Shown one piece after another: positions 55,354 through 63,643 of a stretch of 64,000 bases of DNA. Made by a program: the position numbers and the translations under genes. Origin of the DNA: Hydractinia symbiolongicarpus (lineage: Eukaryota > Cnidaria > Hydrozoa > Anthoathecata > Hydractiniidae); the NCBI RefSeq assembly GCF_029227915.1, contig NC_079882.1, positions 1-64,000 on the forward strand, in the 5' to 3' direction. Position 1 is the stretch's first letter; each line of letters opens with the position of its first letter. The notes under the pieces are model-generated. The model was not told the origin of the DNA and made no database searches. It was given only the letters and a program-made list of their open reading frames with translations.

Positions 55354-57139
55354 TTTCAAAAATCGTTCCGGGAATGGGTTTACTCCCTGGGTACTTTCTT
55401 TGTATACTTTTGACTATACGGGCCGAGTCCGGGATTTACGGGAAATCGCGGGTTTTCGTTTGCCGGCAATTAAACTTCTTTTATTCACCGTCTCATCAAA
55501 AATGAAAACATTTTTGAAAACTACAAATCTCATGCGTTTTAGTGATGAAAAAATAATTTAAAAAATCGTTCGGGAAATGAGTTTAGTCCCTGGGTACTTT
55601 CTTTGTGTACTTTTGACTATGCGGGCCGACTCCGGGGTTCACGGGAAATCGCGGGTTTTCGTTTGCCGGCGATTAAACTTCTTTTATTCAGCGTCTCAAA
55701 AAAAAATGAAAACATTTTTGAAAACTACAAGTCTCATGCGTTTTACTGGTGAAAAAATAATTTAAAAAATCGTTCGGGAAATGGGTTTACTCCCTGAGGA
55801 CTTTCTTTGTGTACTTTTGACTATACGGGCCGAGTCCGGGATTTACGGAAAATCGCGGGTTTTCGTTTGCCGGCAATTAAACTTCTTTTATTCAGCGTCT
55901 CATCAAAAATAAAAACATTTTTGAAAACTACAAGTCTCATGCGTTTTACTGGTGAAAAAATAATTTAAAAAATCGTTCTGGGAATGGGTTTACTCCCTGG
56001 GTACTTTCTTTGTATGCTTTTGACTATACGGGCCGAGTCCGGGATTTACGAGAAATCGCGGGTTTTCGTTTGCCGGCAATTAAACTTCTTTTATTCAGCG
56101 TCTCATCAAAAATGAAAACAATTTTGAAAACTACAAATCTCATGCGTTTTAGTGATGAAAAAATAATTTAAAAAATCGTTCAGGAAATGAGTTTACTCCC
56201 TGGGTACTTTCTCTGTATACTTTTGACTATACGGGCCGAGTCCGGGATTTGCGGGAAATCGCGGGTTTTCATTTGCCAGCGATTAAACTTATTTTATTCA
56301 GCGTCTCATAAAAAATGAAAACATTTTTGAAAACTACAAGTCTCATGCGTTTTACTGGTGAAAAAATAATTTAAAAAATCGTTCCGGAAATGGGTTTACT
56401 CCCTGGGTACTTTCTTTATATACTTTTGACTATACGGGCCGAGTCCAGGATTTACGGGAAATCGCGGGTTTTCGTTTGCCGGCGATTAAACTTATTTTAT
56501 TCAGCGTCTCATAAAAAATGAAAACAATTTTGAAAACTACAAGTCTCATGCGTTTTACTCGTGAAAAAATAATTTAAAAAATCGTTCCGAGAATGGGTTT
56601 ACTCCCTGGGTACTTTCTTTGTATACTTTTTACTATACGGGCCGAGTACGGGATTTACAAGAAATCGCGTGTTTTCGTTTGCCGGCGATTAAACTTCCTT
56701 TTTTCAGCGTCTCATCAAAAATGAAAAAAATTTTGAAAATTACAAGTCTCATGCGTTTTAGTGCTGAAAAAATAATTTAAAAAATCGTTCGGGAAATGAG
56801 TTTACTCCCTGGGTACTTTCTTTGTGTACTTTTGACTATACGGGCCGACTCCGGGGTTTACGGGAAATCGCGGGTTTTCGTTTGCCGGCGATTAAACTTC
56901 TTTTATTCAGTGTCTCATCAAAAATGAAAACATTTTTTAAAACTACAAGTCTCATCCGTTTTAGTGCTGAAAAAATAATTTAAAAAATCGTTCGGGAAAT
57001 GCGTTTACTCCCTGCGTACCTTCTTTGTATACTTTTGACTATACGGGCCGACTCCGGGGTTTACGGGAAATCGCGTGTTTTCGTTTACCGGCGATTAAAC
57101 CTTTTTTATTCCATGTCTCATCAAAAATGAAAATTTTTT

Positions 57140-59570
57140 TGAAAACTACAAGTCTCATGCGTTTTAGTGATGAAAAAATAATTTAAAAAATCGTTCGGGA
57201 AATGAGTTTACTCCCTGGGTACTTTCTTTGTATACTTTTGACTATACGGGCCGAGTCCGGGATTTACGGGAAATCGCGGGTTTTGGTTTGCCGGCGATTA
57301 AACTTATTTTATTCAGCGTCTCAAAAAAAATGAAAACATTTTTGAAAACTACAAGTCTCATGCGTTTTACTGGTGAAAAAATAATTTAAAAAATCGTTCG
57401 GGAAATGGGTTTACTCCCTGGGTACTTTCTTTGTGTACTTTTGACTATACGGGCTGAGTCCGGGATTTACGGAAAATCGCGGGTTTTCGTTTGCCGGCAA
57501 TTAAACTTCTTTTATTCAGCGTCTCATCAAAAATGAAAACATTTTTGAAAACTACAAGTCTCATGCGTTTTACTGGTGAAAAAATAATGTAAAAAATCGT
57601 TCGGGAAATGGGTTTACTCCCTGGGTACTTTCTTTGTGTACTTTTGACTATACGGGCCGAGTCTGGGATTTACGGAAAATCGCGGGTTTTCGTTTGCCGG
57701 CAATTAAACTTCTTTTATTCAGCGATTCATCAAAAATGAAAACATTTTTGAAAACTACAAGTCTCATGCGTTTTAGTGATGAAAAAATGATTTAAAAAAT
57801 CGTTCGGGAAATGAGTTTACTCCCTGGGTACTTCTCTGTATACTTTTGACTATACAGGCCGAGTCCGGGATTTACGGAAAATCGCGTGTTTTCGTTTGCC
57901 GGCGATTAAACTCCTTTTTTTCAGCGTCTTATCAAAAATAAATTTTTTTTTGAAAACTACAAGTCTCATGCGTTTTACTGGTGAAAAAATTATTTAAAAA
58001 ATCGTTCCGGGAAATGAGTTTACTCCCTGGGTACTTTCTTTGTATACTTCTGACTAAACGGACCGAGTCAGGGACTTACGGGAAATCGCGGGTTTCCGTT
58101 TGCCGGCGATTAAACTTCTTTTTGTCAGCGTCTCCTTAAAAATGAAAACATTTTTGAAAACTACAAGTCTCATGCGTTTTAGTGCTGAAAAAATAATTTA
58201 AAAAATCGTTCGGAAAATGAGTTTACTCCCTGGGTAATTTTTTTGTATACGTTTGACTATACGGGCCGAGTCCGGGATTTACGGGTAATCGCGGGTTTTT
58301 GTTTGCCGGCGATTAAACTTCCTTTTTTCAGCGTCTCATCAAAAATGAAAAAAATTTTGAAAATTGCAAGTCTCATGCGTTTTAGTGCTGAAAAAATAAT
58401 TTAAAAAATCGTTCGGGAAATGAGTTTACTCCCTGGGTACTTTCTTTGTGTACTTTTGACTATACGGGCCGACTCCGGCGTTTACGGGAAATCGCGGGTT
58501 TTCGTTTGCCGGCGATTAAACTTCTTTTATTCAGTGTCTCATCAAAAATAAAAACATTTTTTAAAACTACAAGTCTCATGCGTTTTAGTGATGAAAAAAT
58601 AATTTAAAAAATCGTTCGGGAAATGAGTTTACTCCCTGGGTACTTTCTTTGTATACTTTTGACTATACGGGCCGAGTCCGGGATTTACGGGAAATCGCGG
58701 GTTTTGGTTTGCCGGCGATTAAACTTATTTTATTCAGCGTCTCAAAAAAAATGAAAACATTTTTGAAAACTACAAGTCTCATGCGTTTTACTGGTGAGAA
58801 AGTAATTTAAAAAATCGTTCGGGAAATGGGTTTACTCCCTGGGTACTTTCTTTGTGTACTTTTGACTATACGGGCTGAGTCCGGGATTTACGGAAAATCG
58901 CGGGTTTTCGTTTGCCGGCAATTAAACTTCTTTTATTCAGCGTCTCATCAAAAATGAAAACATTTTTGAAAACTACAAGTCTCATGCGTTTTACTGGTGA
59001 AAAAATAATGTAAAAAATCGTTCGGGAAATGTGTTTACTCCCTGGGTACTTTCTTTGTGTACTTTTGACTATACGGGCCAAGTCCAGGATTTACGGAAAA
59101 TCGCGGGTTTTCGTTTGCCGGCAATTAAACTTCTTTTATTCAGCGATTCATCAAAAATGAAAACATTTTTGAAAACTACAAGTCTCATGCGTTTTAGTGA
59201 TGAAAAAATGATTTAAAAAATCGTTCGGGAAATGAGTTTACTCCCTGGGTACTTCTCTGTATACTTTTGACTATACAGGCCGACTCCGGGATTTACGGGA
59301 AATCGCGTGTTTTCGTTTGCCGGCGATTAAACTCCTTTTTTTCAGCGTCTCATCAAAAATAAATTTTTTTTTGAAAACTACAAGTCTCATGCGTTTTACT
59401 GGTGAAAAAATTATTTAAAAAATCGTTCCGGGAAATGAGTTTACTCCCTGGGTACTTTCTTTGTATACTTCGGACTAAACGGGCCGAGTCAGGGACTTAC
59501 GGGAAATCGCGGGTTTCCGTTTGCCGGCGATTAAACTTCTTTTTGTCAGCGTCTCCTTAAAAATGAAAAC
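57140..59570 (+). repeat. Higher-order repeat: 7-monomer (1421-bp) duplication at the array edge
   Basis: About 1 kb from 57140-58149 recurs at 58561-59570. The offset of 1421 bp is shared by ggttttggtttgcc, gggctgagtccggg (57451 and 58872), cagcgattcatc (57720 and 59141) and the 2-bp-shorter ggtacttctctgtatac (57827 and 59248). The copy nearest the junction is not more degenerate than the inner one. Confidence 0.85.
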
Positions 59571-59719
59571 ATTTTTTAAAACTACAAGTCTCATCCGTTT
59601 TAGTGCTGAAAAAATAATTTAAAAAATCGTTCAGGAAATGAGTTTACTCCCTGGGTACTTTCTTTGTATACTTTTGACTATACGGGCCGAGTACACGGGT
59701 GGTTCGAAGCGGAATCTAA

Positions 59720-59775
59720 GAGTTAGCGCATGCGCGGGTTTTTAACGACATCCGTGGAGGAATAATGGCGGCCGG
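59720..59775 (+). promoter_or_regulatory. Promoter-like GC-rich patch (NRF1-like palindrome, ATGGCGGCC)
   Basis: GCGCATGCGC at 59726-59735 is a perfect 10-bp palindrome, and with its flanks it is one base off the metazoan NRF1 consensus as I remember it. ATGGCGGCC at 59765-59773 resembles a YY1-type element near a transcription start. They lie 30-80 bp from the satellite edge in otherwise A/T-rich DNA. The ATG at 59765 opens only 28 codons before TAG at 59849. This could be the promoter of a rightward transcript or part of a transposon end; no transcript is shown by the sequence. Confidence 0.3.
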
Positions 59776-60104
59776 CATCAAACTACGTAGTCAAAACAAA
59801 CCAAGAGCAAGTTTAAATCTACTGTTATCCTCCCATCTAATATTCCAATAGATCTAATTTAGCCGTAAACGAACATGTGATAAGTCAACGAAGAGGCTCA
59901 GCGAAACATTTTTGTTGTAGTGGAGCTAGGTACGAGGAACAAGACTACTCAAGTAGATGAAAGAAAAAATCAAGATTTTTGCTTATTTGCGTTACGTTGC
60001 TAACGTCAAGGTAATTAACTTGTTATTCAGAGTTTTCTAGGGCTGTAGAAAAGTTATTTTACATCAAGGACACATGGCCCTAAGAGAAAAATACAACTTT
60101 GAAG

Positions 60105-60120
60105 TGCTTTCAGTTTTTTT
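60105..60120 (+). repeat. Left copy of a 16-base inverted repeat flanking the gene
   Basis: tgctttcagttttttt is the exact reverse complement of the bases at 63844-63859 on the far side of the gene. The two copies point in opposite directions, about 250 bp beyond the stop codon and about 200 bp before the start codon. It could be a subterminal inverted repeat of a transposon. The seven-base T run and the lack of clear extension outward keep this tentative. Confidence 0.35.
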
Positions 60121-60356
60121 TAATCAGAAAATGACTTTTGAAGTAGGCATATTTTTCACAGTTTCACGATAACTATCAAATACGTATGAAAGCTTCAATA
60201 TCGTTTAACTAAGCCAATGTGGCATTACTGTGTTATAAATTTGCTAGAAACTGGTTAACACAAGGTTGGTTAACATAAAATATTTATATATATACATGCT
60301 AGGTAGGCGACAAAATACAGTCACATCCACTTAACAGCTAGTAGAAAATTCTGTCA

Positions 60357-60679
60357 CTACTCTTCCTCGCCTTTTGTAAATTTACGCTTTTTAGCTGCTG
60401 GCTTCAAGTCTTGAGCTTCTGGATTTGTTGTCAAAAGGTGCTGTTTCATAATGTATTTGAGCCTGTCAACTGGGTTTTTGATGTTTGAATAATTTATTCT
60501 CATACGATGCAAATCGTGGTGAATAGATTCTCCACCTTGTTCACCATAAAAACCTAAGCCCGTTCTCCACTTGTTTACAAAATCCAATACATGGTCTTCT
60601 AGTATGTGCAGCTTTGGACTGATGTATATTGAAGGCCAATTAACTCTTAAATAACACATGAACTGATTGATAGATGTCT
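60357..60679 (-). CDS. Exon 7: H-x4-H and GEQGGESIH catalytic-Glu region, C-terminus (residues 730-836)
   Basis: The acceptor AACTTTTAG|AGACATC completes Glu730 after an 81-nt intron. The exon reads SPKLHILEDHV (H754-x4-H759), then KWRTGLGFYGEQGGESIHH with E776 and E780 as candidates for the third catalytic acid, then DRLKYIMKQHLL. It ends in a lysine-rich tail (KKRK 826-829, a possible nuclear localisation signal) and an acidic GEEE before TAG at 60359-60357. Confidence 0.85.
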
Positions 60680-63643
60680 CTAAAAGTTGGTTAAACAAAT
60701 TTTATAAATTGACTTTTCTACTTTTAAGCATTTCATAAAAATCAAACTTGCATATTTTACCTAAATTTGATAACATTTCTTGGGTCATAATACATGAAGA
60801 ATTGAATATTGAGTGACACGAACCATACAGCTTGAACAGTTGTTCAAACTTCTTGCATGTTTCTTGACACTCCAGATATAAAACTTGATCATCACATTGA
60901 TTCTGTACAATTTCAGGAATACGATCACATAAATACTTTATGTTGCCATCCTATAATATTGTCTACTGTTTGTTGTAAACCAATTTGTGAAATTATACTT
61001 ATGCATAATACAATTTCATATTTTTCGTTTACTTTATCTTGTTTCAATACAAATTGTATAGCATTGTATTGAAACAAGATAAAGTAAACGAAAATTTTTA
61101 TAAATTGCAAAAATAAATCTAACCTTGAGCATTTTATGACAATGGTTGCCAATAAAGCTTTTTCCGTGGTACGCCTGCCTCTCAACACCAAGCTCCTGCA
61201 GTGTATCGTCTAGGGATGATACGCAAGGACCAGATCCAATTTCCAATTGGTACTTTTCTTTGAATGCTTTTATGCTTCTATGTTTCTCCTTCAGTTCAAA
61301 TTCTAAGTTATCCAACTCTGGTTTGTAGTTTTTTTCAAACTCATCCTTGGTAATTTGTTTAGATATAACCATCCAGTTCATATGTTCCTGCTGGTTATCA
61401 TACTCGTCCTCCAATTCTTTTGACTCATTTTGTAAATTGCTAAATATATACATATATATATACATATATATATAGATATGTTATAAAGAAATGCAGCCCA
61501 AGATATGATTGGAAGTAGTATTAATAATAATAAAAATCTAGTAAGGTGTACATACATTAAAATTCTCATATTTGCCATAAACTCTGCAAATTTAATATTA
61601 ATTTCACCATCAGTAGTTTGAGCATGAATTGTGGCAATTCTTAAATCAACTTCTTGACAGTAGCTTTCCAAGTTGTTGAACATTTTTAAATATATCCCAA
61701 GTGTTAGGTGGAGCCCTGGTATAGCCACCTATATAAAAAGTAATAAAAAATAGGTTTGCTGAATTTTCATAACATTGCACGAAGTACATTATACTTACTT
61801 GTTCTAGGGGGATGTTAAAGAAGCAATCATGTATCACATTTTGATAGTGTTTGGCGTTTTTCACTAACGATCCATTGTCACGAAATCGCTGCAGGTTTGT
61901 GTTCAAACTGTCCAAGCTACGTTTTGGAAAAGATCCACGAATAAATTTTGGGATGCAAAGTTGGTCAGTCTTTATGCTGCACCAGAGACAACAGTGACGG
62001 CCTGTAAAATTTAAAACACTAAGGTAATTTTATAGATAGATTTTATTTTATATAAGACACATTGTATTATTGATATATAATATACACATAATTTTTTTAA
62101 GGAATCTGAAGTGATATGTGCCCAAAGAAGGAACTTTTGAAGCTATTTTTGTTTTTCCTTAATGTGAAATTTGATATTTATTTTAATTTAATAAAACATG
62201 TCATTACCATTTGCCCCACTAATTCCATACATAGCACATAAATACTCGTAATCTCCATACATAAAGAGACGGATCTTCAAATTATTCCACTTCTGTTTTT
62301 GTAGAATCCTAATTTGTGGTTTAAATCTTTCTAAGCAGATTCTTAAATTTGTCACGGAATCCTTTGCCTCAAATATGCTGAAGATGGTCGTATTTTCTTT
62401 GCGATTAGGGTTTCTAATATTTGCCACTTGATAGCTCATTTTGAAACTGTTATCACCATGGTCACCACCAATTTTAACATGTATTTCATCATCCGGTATA
62501 AATGAGTGATGAACTAATTGATTATTTTTACTCAGTTCTGTTAACCGGTTTAATATATGACCTACAACATTGTAAAGGTATACCCAAGGCTTGGGATCTA
62601 CAACAAGCTGCTTATTACTACTACTAAATTTTCGAGTTAGAGGAGCTAGCTCAGCAACAAGCCCTTTCCCTATCCACTTGTCTGCAACCTGTCTTGTTGT
62701 TTTTTCAGATGCAAGTTTGATGTCAAAAGTGGCAAGCCATCGGGAAATATTTCGCATAAGGTTCCATGGCAAATTCAAGGTGGCTTTCATGGCGGCAGCA
62801 GTCTCAGCTGGAATGGAGACATGATGGATTTCTGCGATTATTTGTTTTCGCTGCTCCTTGTCACATTTTTTCATGATCGCAGCTGTTTGTTTCACAAATG
62901 CATCATTTGAATTTCCTGAAATCATGTTGATTATATTTTTAGCTGTTTTGCTCCGATCAGATAAGCTTCTTTTACTACTTTCATTTGATAACTTTCTTGG
63001 CATGCTGATCGGTGTAACCGTTATTGGCTAAAATAAAGAAATGTTTTTTATTTTTAGTCTTTGTTAGATATATAATATATATATATATAGTAGAAATATG
63101 AATAATTTTCAGGTAAATGCAGAAAAATATGTATATTCTAAATGTTTATTTATATACCTGTGGTCCTTTTGTAGCAAATTGAATTGTTTGATTCGGTAGT
63201 TTTGACTGTTTAATTTTGATACCAACCAAATGTGTCATGCATTTTTCAATAATTGTCGGTACAGGCTTAGACGGACTTAGCTTTAAAATGTCGTTGGGTG
63301 TCATCAATTCTGGCTCAATGGTTTTTTTCGGCCTTCCACCTTTTTTAGATTTTATAGGCCGTCCCCCTTTAGATTTAATTTTCGAGAAATTTGATGCACT
63401 GCCTTCTTTCCATCTTACTGGGCATTTTGATGTTTTTGTGCCCCGCAAATTACAATTTTGCATTGTGCAGTAACATTTATTACAAAATTTTGGTGGATGT
63501 ATTTTGTTTACATCTTGCTCAAAGTCCTCCTGAAATGCTGACTGAAGGCCAGAAAGGTTTTCCTTTACAAGATAGGAAACTCTTCCATTCAAAATATTTC
63601 CACATATGCGACAAAGTTTGGTTAGATCTGTATGTTCTGCCAT
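60357..63643 (-). CDS. RAG1-related (N-RAG-TP-like) transposase, 7 exons, 836 aa, apparently intact
   Basis: Join on the minus strand: 63643-63158, 63027-62208, 62001-61799, 61728-61556, 61439-61124, 60950-60761, 60679-60357. All six introns are GT-AG and all phases agree, giving 2511 nt with no stop or frameshift. The start ATG has A at -3 and G at +4, and an in-frame TAG lies just upstream (63664-63662). Seen in the protein: Cys/His domain 11-78, AT-hook-like GGRP at 93-96 and 102-105, GGD (D351), GDYEYL (D421), HCCLWC (438-443), a charged likely coiled-coil segment (about 565-627), H754-x4-H759, GEQGGESIH (E776/E780) and a basic KKRK at 826-829. Known: RAG1 and Transib-type transposases use a DDE active site, and N-RAG-TP elements encode a RAG1-N-terminus-like domain. 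Inferred: a DNA-cutting nuclear transposase or a domesticated relative. I assign no gene symbol because family membership rests on motif recognition only. Confidence 0.8.
60761..60950 (-). CDS. Exon 6: short helical, Cys-containing segment (residues 667-729)
   Basis: No long open frame marks this exon. It is recognised because AATATTATAG|GATGGC and AAATTTAG|GTAAAA bracket 190 nt that stay open in the phase required by exons 5 and 7. The peptide begins DGNIKYLCDRIPEIV and continues with several cysteines (C674, C685, C694, C698). The upstream 173-nt intron contains a long perfect palindrome. I recognise no specific motif here. Confidence 0.7.
61022..61094. repeat. Perfect 31-bp palindrome with 11-nt loop in intron 5
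   Basis: The arm 61022-61052 (starts ttttcgtttactttatcttg) is the exact reverse complement of 61064-61094, separated by attgtatagca. It lies within the intron between exons 5 and 6. A perfect 31-bp stem with no substitutions is far beyond chance and implies recent origin. Candidates are a fold-back from template switching, a tiny inverted-repeat element or an assembly chimera. Confidence 0.92.
61124..61439 (-). CDS. Exon 5: coiled-coil-like linker plus RQAYHGKSFIGNHCH (residues 561-666)
   Basis: The acceptor ATATTTAG|CAATTTAC adds one base to complete Ile561. Residues about 565-627 are rich in E, K, L and D with heptad-like spacing, consistent with a coiled coil. The exon then reads ERQAYHGKSFIGNHCHKML, with H652, H660, C661 and H662, a conserved-looking block. 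The donor CTCAAG|GTTAGA is in phase 0. The upstream 116-nt intron holds a TA/CA microsatellite. Confidence 0.8.
61442..61478. repeat. TA/CA microsatellite in intron 4
   Basis: Alternating tatatacatatatatatacatatatatata immediately precedes the exon 5 acceptor on the minus strand. It acts as a pyrimidine-poor, U/A-rich tract before ATTTAG, which is unusual but common in A/T-rich genomes. Confidence 0.85.
61556..61728 (-). CDS. Exon 4: core segment AIPGLHLTLGIY (residues 504-560)
   Basis: The acceptor TTTTTATATAG|GTGGCT follows a 70-nt intron, the shortest in the gene. The exon reads VAIPGLHLTLGIYLKMF at its start, amphipathic and helix-like, and ends at AATTTTAAT|GTATGT in phase 2. The frame fits both neighbours. 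The GTG at its left edge is a splice-internal valine, not a start codon. Confidence 0.8.
61799..62001 (-). CDS. Exon 3: HCCLWC zinc-ligand motif (residues 437-503)
   Basis: The acceptor TTTTACAG|GCCGTC completes the split Gly codon 436, so the spliced protein reads SGANGRHCCLWC across the junction. Recovering a continuous motif over the splice strongly supports this intron. C440-x2-C443 lies 19 residues after D421. The donor is CAA|GTAAGT, a perfect consensus, in phase 0. The upstream intron is 206 nt and very A/T-rich. Confidence 0.85.
62208..63027 (-). CDS. Exon 2: N-terminal half of transposase core, D351 and D421 (residues 163-436)
   Basis: The acceptor TTTATTTTAG|CCAATAACG keeps the frame from exon 1, and the donor is AATG|GTAATG in phase 1. 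The first half is helical and basic, a plausible DNA-binding region. The second half contains IHVKIGGDHGDNSFKMSYQ (D351), an FSIFEAKDS segment and KIRLFMYGDYEYL (D421) followed by CAMYGISGANG. GGD and GDYEYL are the candidate first and second catalytic aspartates. The first internal Met (63003) is not the start, because the frame continues upstream to the acceptor. Confidence 0.85.
63067..63089. repeat. AT-dinucleotide microsatellite in intron 1
   Basis: The stretch atatataatatatatatatata lies in the intron between exons 1 and 2. It is a simple-sequence tract with no other content seen. Confidence 0.8.
63158..63643 (-). CDS. Exon 1: RAG1-N-like zinc domain and two AT-hooks (residues 1-162)
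   Basis: C11-x2-C14, then H49, C54-x2-C57, and further C59, C64 and C74 give a Cys/His pattern (CRICG near the start, IHPPKFCNKC later). This matches the IHP-x-x-FC-x-x-C signature of the RAG1 N-terminal region and of N-RAG-TP proteins. Two basic GGRP motifs (93-96, 102-105) look like AT-hooks, suited to minor-groove binding of A/T-rich DNA. The exon ends CAG|GTATAT after Q162 in phase 0. The following intron is 130 nt and contains an AT dinucleotide run. Confidence 0.85.

Larger units (their letters stand above)
1..59694 (+). repeat. 203-bp satellite DNA array, about 294 head-to-tail monomers
   Basis: The landmark gactatacgggccgag (and variants such as gactaaacggtccgag) recurs at 9, 212, 415, 618 and 821, a spacing of exactly 203 bp, and continues to 59676. 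The distance from first to last landmark divided by 203 gives about 294 units, all in one orientation. A monomer holds a CpG-rich half (gggccgagtccggg, tttacgggaaatcgcggg, tttgccggcgattaaac) and an A/T-rich half (caaaaatgaaaacatttttg, aaaaaataatttaaaaaa). Variation is mostly single substitutions and 1-2 bp indels, plus switching between a handful of variant classes. Both array ends are open: the left end is cut by the window and the right end stops in mid-monomer. No gene or transposon insertion was seen inside. The size and organisation fit a centromeric, pericentromeric or heterochromatic satellite, but the sequence does not prove the chromosomal position. Confidence 0.98.
59695..60356. other. 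Unique flank between satellite and gene; 3' flank of the minus-strand gene
   Basis: Satellite similarity ends inside gccgagtac at 59694 and no later monomer landmark appears. The junction shares an acggg with the satellite continuation (gtacgggattt), a possible 5-base microhomology. On the minus strand this is sequence downstream of the stop codon. The hexamer ATTAAA (plus-strand 60119-60124) could be a polyadenylation signal, but this is weak in such A/T-rich DNA. A ggttaaca direct repeat occurs near 60252 and 60267. I see no coding exon that I can support. Confidence 0.6.

Noticed and set aside
1-59694. CRISPR-like array
   Set aside because: The repeated unit is the whole 203 bp with no unique spacers, and the neighbouring gene has spliceosomal introns, so the genome is eukaryotic.
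1-59694. CENP-B box in the monomer
   Set aside because: tttcgtttgccggcgat shares the TTCG start, but the essential central A and the CGGG part are missing. The aatcgttcgggaaatgag region does not fit either.
1-59694. Telomeric or rDNA spacer repeats
   Set aside because: No TTAGGG-type runs and no rRNA-like sequence were seen anywhere in the window.
59700-59712. tRNA T-arm / Pol III B-box (tggttcgaagcgg)
   Set aside because: One base off the B-box core, but there is no A box, no acceptor-stem pairing and no cloverleaf around it.
59765-59851. 28-codon frame from ATGGCGGCC on the plus strand
   Set aside because: Very short and ends in TAG with no supported splice before it. It is kept only as part of the promoter-like patch.
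60925-61191. Minus-strand open frame of 88 codons across the exon 5 / intron 5 boundary
   Set aside because: It reads through the palindrome and intron in a different frame from the exon 5 peptide and has no motif.
62591-62824. Plus-strand open frame of 77 codons, and similar ones at 63216-63473, 63391-63672, 60857-61072 and 61146-61328
   Set aside because: They are antisense to, or overlap, the exons of the minus-strand gene, which has recognisable protein motifs and consistent splicing.
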